Notes under the pieces: model-generated
Told to the model about the DNA's origin: nothing
Seen by the model: only the letters and a program-made list of their open reading frames with translations
Database searches by the model: none
Program-made: the position numbers and the translations under genes
Assembly: GCA_019352875.1 (NCBI GenBank)
Contig: JAAAFW010000015.1
Location: 1,821,090-1,885,089 of the forward strand
Reading direction: 5' to 3'
Length of the DNA stretch: 64,000 nt
From: Pedobacter cryoconitis
GTDB lineage: Bacteria; Bacteroidota; Bacteroidia; Sphingobacteriales; Sphingobacteriaceae
Part shown: piece by piece, positions 60,655 to 64,000 of the stretch
How positions within the stretch are numbered: the stretch's first letter is position 1
Layout of the letters: each line of letters starts with the position of its first letter

Positions 60655-60816
60655 TTAAACCGCCTTTAACGTCAGATAATCATGCAGGCTGGGTGTATCC
60701 GGTTCAACCTCAACTTTTTCAATCTCTTCAGGATAATAAATCTGATCATCACTCCTGTATGGATTAGCATACAACGGATAATGTTCGATGGCGGGGAACT
60801 CTAAATAAATTGACAT
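60655..60816 (-). CDS. Possible 53-residue acidic small protein
   Basis: ATG (60814-60816) to TAA (60655-60657). The product begins MSIYLEFPAIEHYPLYANPY and is rich in Tyr, Glu and Pro, with no signal peptide. Its third-base pattern and lack of low-complexity look coding. It lies 41 bases upstream of the MORN-like lipoprotein gene on the same strand and may be co-transcribed. I recognise no family. Confidence 0.5.
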   Translation of the reverse strand: MSIYLEFPAIEHYPLYANPYRSDDQIYYPEEIEKVEVEPDTPSLHDYLTLKAV

Positions 60817-60902
60817 CACATAAAATTTATGTTAAACCATACACTAATTAGCTCTAATATAAGCATAATAAATAAAGTCTACAAAATAAGTAGTCTTTAT
60901 GA

Positions 60903-62120
60903 TTACTTCCCTAAAAGCAGTCGTGCCTGTGTGCCCCACTGTCCAATAAATATATCCGGCTTACCGTCTCCGTTCACATCGCCAACAGCAATACCCCAGC
61001 TTCTTCCTACAGTAGAAGCTGGAATAACTTCCGTTGTAACCAGTTTAAAGTTCCCTTTACCATCATTCTGTAACGCCTGCACCTGCATCGCCTCGAATGG
61101 AGGTATTTTGATCGCACTCAGGATGATGTCAGGATAGCCATCGTGGTTGAAGTCAAAGATTGCACCTGCATAACTGGAATACGTTTGTTTAGGTATTCTT
61201 TTTGCCGTTTCATCTTTAAAATTCCCTTTGCCATCATTGATCAGCAGACGGGTAGTAGGATCCTTCTCAAACTTACCGCCGTTGCTTGTCAGGTTCAAAA
61301 ACAGGATATCCGGATGTCCATCGCCATTGGCATCGAAAGTTAAAACTTCCCTGGTATGTAAAGGAACCGGCAGTTCCAGCTTCTCAGGATGTTCAACAAA
61401 ATGCGCCTTTCCATCATTGAAAAACAAGCGATTAGGAGGAACTTCATTTCCCGTTATTAAATCCAGAAATCCGTCTCCATTCAGATCTGCTAGCTTTACA
61501 GACTGTGTTTCTGTACGGATTGCCGGTAAACCTTTCTTCGTATAATCTATAAAATGACCCGGTTTTTCGGGATTATTGATCCATAAAAAATTTTGCGGTG
61601 TTGGCCCGGTATTTCCAACGATGATGTCTAACAGACCATCTCCGTTCACATCTCCGATATCCAAACCATTCGCTTCACTTTTCGCAGGCAGCCGTTCGCT
61701 TACATTTCTAAAAGTTCCGTCTCCATTCCCCAGATAAAATTCATGACTCTGATCATCTTCTGCGACGAAGATAATATCTAAGTTTCCGTCTTTGTCAAAA
61801 TCTCCTGCACGCACATGCTCGGTATCATATGACTTTTCGGCAAAAACTCCTTTCTTCCAAATAAATTTCCCAGTACCGTTATTCAGATATAGCCGGTTAG
61901 GCAGAGATTCTAAGGCCAGTATTGCATCTAAATGCCCGTCTCCATTCACATCTGCTAACACCACATCTAAAGTATGCGCACCGGCATCTATGGGTAAATG
62001 AGTAGTTGTTACGTCTTTGAAATATTTCGTTTCTGTACTTTGTGAAATGGCATTGTGCGAAGCAACCAGGCATAGTATAGCTGTGATTACATGGAATTTT
62101 CTAAACAGAGAATACGGCAT
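60903..62120 (-). CDS. Exported FG-GAP/VCBS-repeat protein
   Basis: 405 residues. The signal peptide runs to about 27 (AISQS). At least six FG-GAP-type blades follow, each with a Ca-binding loop of the form DxNGDGxxD: DVNGDGHLDAIL, DFDKDGNLDIIF, DVNGDGLLDIIV, DLNGDGFLDLIT, DANGDGHPDILF, DFNHDGYPDIIL and DVNGDGKPDIFI. This makes a complete beta-propeller. Such secreted proteins bind proteins or sugars at the surface; the ligand is unknown. It stands alone between a small ORF and the AraC gene. Confidence 0.93.
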   Translation of the reverse strand: MPYSLFRKFHVITAILCLVASHNAISQSTETKYFKDVTTTHLPIDAGAHTLDVVLADVNGDGHLDAILALESLPNRLYLNNGTGKFIWKKGVFAEKSYDTEHVRAGDFDKDGNLDIIFVAEDDQSHEFYLGNGDGTFRNVSERLPAKSEANGLDIGDVNGDGLLDIIVGNTGPTPQNFLWINNPEKPGHFIDYTKKGLPAIRTETQSVKLADLNGDGFLDLITGNEVPPNRLFFNDGKAHFVEHPEKLELPVPLHTREVLTFDANGDGHPDILFLNLTSNGGKFEKDPTTRLLINDGKGNFKDETAKRIPKQTYSSYAGAIFDFNHDGYPDIILSAIKIPPFEAMQVQALQNDGKGNFKLVTTEVIPASTVGRSWGIAVGDVNGDGKPDIFIGQWGTQARLLLGK

Positions 62121-62231
62121 AAGCTGAAGATCTGGCGGTTCATAAACAATACTAACCTACAAGATAAGACTTTAGCGCAGATAAAGAAATAATTTATAAT
62201 ATTAATTAAAGAAACATCTGGCATTACCAGC

Positions 62232-63056
62232 TCAGTTTGCGAGAGTCTGAAAACGTACGGACGTGGCCAAATCCTCTTTCTTTAGCAAGTGTGGGATAAA
62301 GCCTGCGAAATATTTGAAGTCGCGGATAAAATGCATCTGATCGAAATAACCGAAGCGGTACGCGATTTCATTCCAGGTGATATGGGGGAAGTCTTCCTTA
62401 AATTTGTAAGCATTCGTAAAACGTACCATACGGGCAAATAATTTTGGGGGAAGCCCAATACGCTCCAGTGATTTACGTTCGAACTGCCTTACACTCAGAC
62501 ATGATTGTGAAGCCAGATAATCCATAGACAAGCTCCCCATCGCATTCACCTGCTGCAGCATCGCCCGATCAAAAGGCAGAGCGGGTTTAAGCCCGGATAA
62601 CTTACAAAGAAAGTAATTCTGAACCACTTCGTTTTTGTCCTGATCGGTGCCAGCCTCCATCAACCTTTCCAGGACTTCATCAATTTCACGCCCCAGAATA
62701 AGCCTCGCATCAAAATCCCTGTCTACGATTTCTTCCAGCGGCACTCCAAGCAGACGATACATACTACAGGGCTTTAAAACGACAATTACAGTTTGATGTT
62801 TTTTACCTAAATCCAGCGTAACAGGCGTTAGCTGCGGCCCTATTATTATAGCGCGTTCCCGGGCGATAAATTCGCCGTTCTGCTTTCTGACTTTAACTTG
62901 ATCATGAAGATAAAAACAGATGAAACGCGTGTGCGATGGAACAAACGTATAGATTGGAGAAAGACTGCCTGGCAAGGTAAAGTCTATATCAAGCACAAAA
63001 ATGCCACTAATATACTCCTGTAAAGCAGGATGAGGTTCATAAAATGTATGGTACAT
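62232..63056 (-). CDS. AraC-family transcriptional regulator with DUF6597-like N-domain
   Basis: 274 residues from the ATG at 63054-63056 (MYHTFYEPHPALQEYISGIF); a longer frame opening at 63188 has no family support. The N-domain (about 1-155) is of the DUF6597 type (YEPHPALQEYISGIFVL). The HTH_18 domain (about 170-265) has LSVRQFERKSLERIGLPPKLFARMVRF and NEIAYRFGYFDQMHFIRDFKYFAGFIP. It probably activates nearby genes when bound to an unknown ligand. It is divergent from the papain-like protease gene, which could be its target. Confidence 0.9.
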   Translation of the reverse strand: MYHTFYEPHPALQEYISGIFVLDIDFTLPGSLSPIYTFVPSHTRFICFYLHDQVKVRKQNGEFIARERAIIIGPQLTPVTLDLGKKHQTVIVVLKPCSMYRLLGVPLEEIVDRDFDARLILGREIDEVLERLMEAGTDQDKNEVVQNYFLCKLSGLKPALPFDRAMLQQVNAMGSLSMDYLASQSCLSVRQFERKSLERIGLPPKLFARMVRFTNAYKFKEDFPHITWNEIAYRFGYFDQMHFIRDFKYFAGFIPHLLKKEDLATSVRFQTLAN

Positions 63057-63256
63057 AACTATACAACAATCAATACTACTGATAATAAACAAGTTACGAA
63101 ATAAATAATTAAAAGCAAACCATAAAATACGGCCATCTTCCGAAAGATTCCTTCTCAGATAAGATGTCGCATTTGTACTATGTTTCACTTTACATAAGCA
63201 ATTAAATTTGAATCAGTTAAACCAACAAAACAATCAAAATTTTAACATCTACCACT

Positions 63257-63769
63257 ATGTCAACCACAATCACCAATTACCAGGTGGAGGGATATATCTC
63301 TCCCATTCAGCAGCCTAATGGAATGGCCTGCTGGGCTACTGTTGCAACGATGCTCCTGTCATGGCGGGATCAGCAAAGCTATTCAATTGAAACAGCAATG
63401 GACATTGCAGGTCAGAAATACAGGGACCTCTTTGATAGCGGGGAAGGACTTTCGGCAGAAGACCATGAAGATTTTGCTTCGGCCAGCGGAATGACTATCG
63501 AATATCCTCAGTGTTATTCTCCTGAAGGAATTTATAATCTGCTGGTAAATTACGGCCCCGTCATTGCTATTGACGACGAAGATGAAAGCGAATTCTTTGC
63601 TATTCACGCCAGAATTATTAACGGTATAGAAAGTGACGGTTTCGGAAATGTATCTCTGAATATTATTGATCCCGGCACCGGAAGTGAATACAGTGAGTCC
63701 TTTGAAACCTTTGCATCTAAGTTTGAGGCTGTCGATGGTGCCCCGCGTATTCAGGTTATGCACTTTTAG
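63257..63769 (+). CDS. Papain-like cysteine protease (C39/papain-like fold), not exported by a signal peptide
   Basis: 170 residues. PNGMACWATVATMLLSWRDQ carries the nucleophile Cys25 at the start of the papain central helix, AIHARIINGIESDG carries His118, and NIIDPGTG carries Asp138, so a complete Cys-His-Asp triad can be drawn. GPVIAIDDED precedes the His strand as in C39/C70-like enzymes. There is no signal peptide. A TAAATTTG box (63203-63210) could be its -7 element. The next gene follows after 42 bases. Roles as an effector, toxin or processing enzyme are all possible. Confidence 0.8.
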   Translation: MSTTITNYQVEGYISPIQQPNGMACWATVATMLLSWRDQQSYSIETAMDIAGQKYRDLFDSGEGLSAEDHEDFASASGMTIEYPQCYSPEGIYNLLVNYGPVIAIDDEDESEFFAIHARIINGIESDGFGNVSLNIIDPGTGSEYSESFETFASKFEAVDGAPRIQVMHF

Positions 63770-63811
63770 CCTGGTCCCAATTAATCGAATATACACTTAA
63801 CAAAAAGCAAA

Positions 63812-64000
63812 ATGGCAATTTTTAACAGTGATGATTTAATCAAAGCAACGCTTGGAAAACTTAATGAAATTATCACCGGTGGTGATGATTACGCACCTGC
63901 AAACAGAAATAATTTTGTGTCCTGGATAATGCCCGGAATGCCTTTTTCAGAAAGTGATTTTGAATTCTTAGAAAAAGGTTTCAATGGAAAAGATGCCACC
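63812..64000 (+). CDS. Partial gene following the papain-like protease (runs off window end)
   Basis: ATG at 63812, open to the edge; 63 residues are visible. The start is MAIFNSDDLIKATLGKLNEI, followed by an acidic stretch and an aromatic, Met-rich segment (FVSWIMPGMPF). No signal peptide or known motif. Being 42 bases after the protease, on the same strand, it is probably its operon partner, perhaps a substrate, inhibitor or cargo. The rest lies outside the window. Confidence 0.7.
   Translation, partial: MAIFNSDDLIKATLGKLNEIITGGDDYAPANRNNFVSWIMPGMPFSESDFEFLEKGFNGKDAT

Noticed and set aside
62232..63188. Longer form of the AraC regulator starting at 63188
   Set aside because: The added 44 residues precede the conserved start MYHTFYEPHPAL and would run into the divergent promoter region.
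1..64000. CRISPR array, prophage or complete insertion sequence
   Set aside because: No regularly spaced repeat array, integrase, phage structural genes or transposase were found in any part of the window.

Overview
The window is chromosomal DNA of a Bacteroidota bacterium, most likely a Sphingobacteriaceae member such as Pedobacter. The case rests on two SusC/SusD TonB-dependent uptake pairs, a TamL lipoprotein, a FecR/ECF-sigma cascade, TAnnTTTG-type promoters and a near-absence of Shine-Dalgarno sequences. It is mostly core genome: one tRNA, no rRNA, no CRISPR array and no complete insertion sequence. The most accessory-looking stretch is about 49.3-61 kb.

Layout. 0-6.7 kb (minus strand): a SAM-I riboswitch with its own promoter precedes a TlpA-like thioredoxin. 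A Met/Cys-rich mini-ORF with attenuator-like hairpins follows, then susC, susD and an M14 carboxypeptidase cut by the window edge. 6.8-11.2 kb (minus): glycerol catabolism, glpD-glpK-glpF, with a thioesterase in front. 11.4-17.9 kb: TspO, a patatin-like outer-membrane phospholipase, a small membrane protein, TamL, and a SpoU-type RNA methyltransferase that overlaps tamL head to head. 17.9-33 kb: housekeeping genes (tRNA-Cys, pyrD, an ABC-F ATPase, an alpha-amylase, a thioesterase, an EVE protein, holA, valS, an M13 peptidase, an OmpW-like porin, mnmD). 33-49 kb: aldo/keto reductase, AI-2E-type permease, mazG, a degenerate DEAD-box protein, an S9 peptidase, an FtsX-like permease, a DUF1343 muramidase, topoisomerase IB, fmt, aminotransferase IV, an RluD-type synthase, and a D-cysteine desulfhydrase-like enzyme.

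49.3-60 kb holds an HxlR regulator, a pair of REP-like repeats, a MauE/DoxX-like membrane protein, and two paralogous ~77-residue proteins with conserved cysteines. Facing them is a minus-strand cluster: ECF sigma factor, FecR anti-sigma factor, STN-type SusC, SusD, and a TlpA-DUF3738 fusion. A TetR regulator, a MORN-like lipoprotein, a 53-residue ORF, an FG-GAP repeat protein, an AraC regulator and a papain-like protease with a truncated partner gene finish the window.

The two SusCD systems are controlled differently. The first appears tied to sulfur amino acid status, through a SAM riboswitch plus a putative leader peptide. The second has the classic STN-SusC/FecR/sigma signalling set. Each carries a periplasmic thioredoxin-like partner. 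The two candidates I would follow first are the riboswitch/leader-peptide uptake operon and the small Cys-protein/MauE cassette beside the TlpA-DUF3738 SusCD locus.
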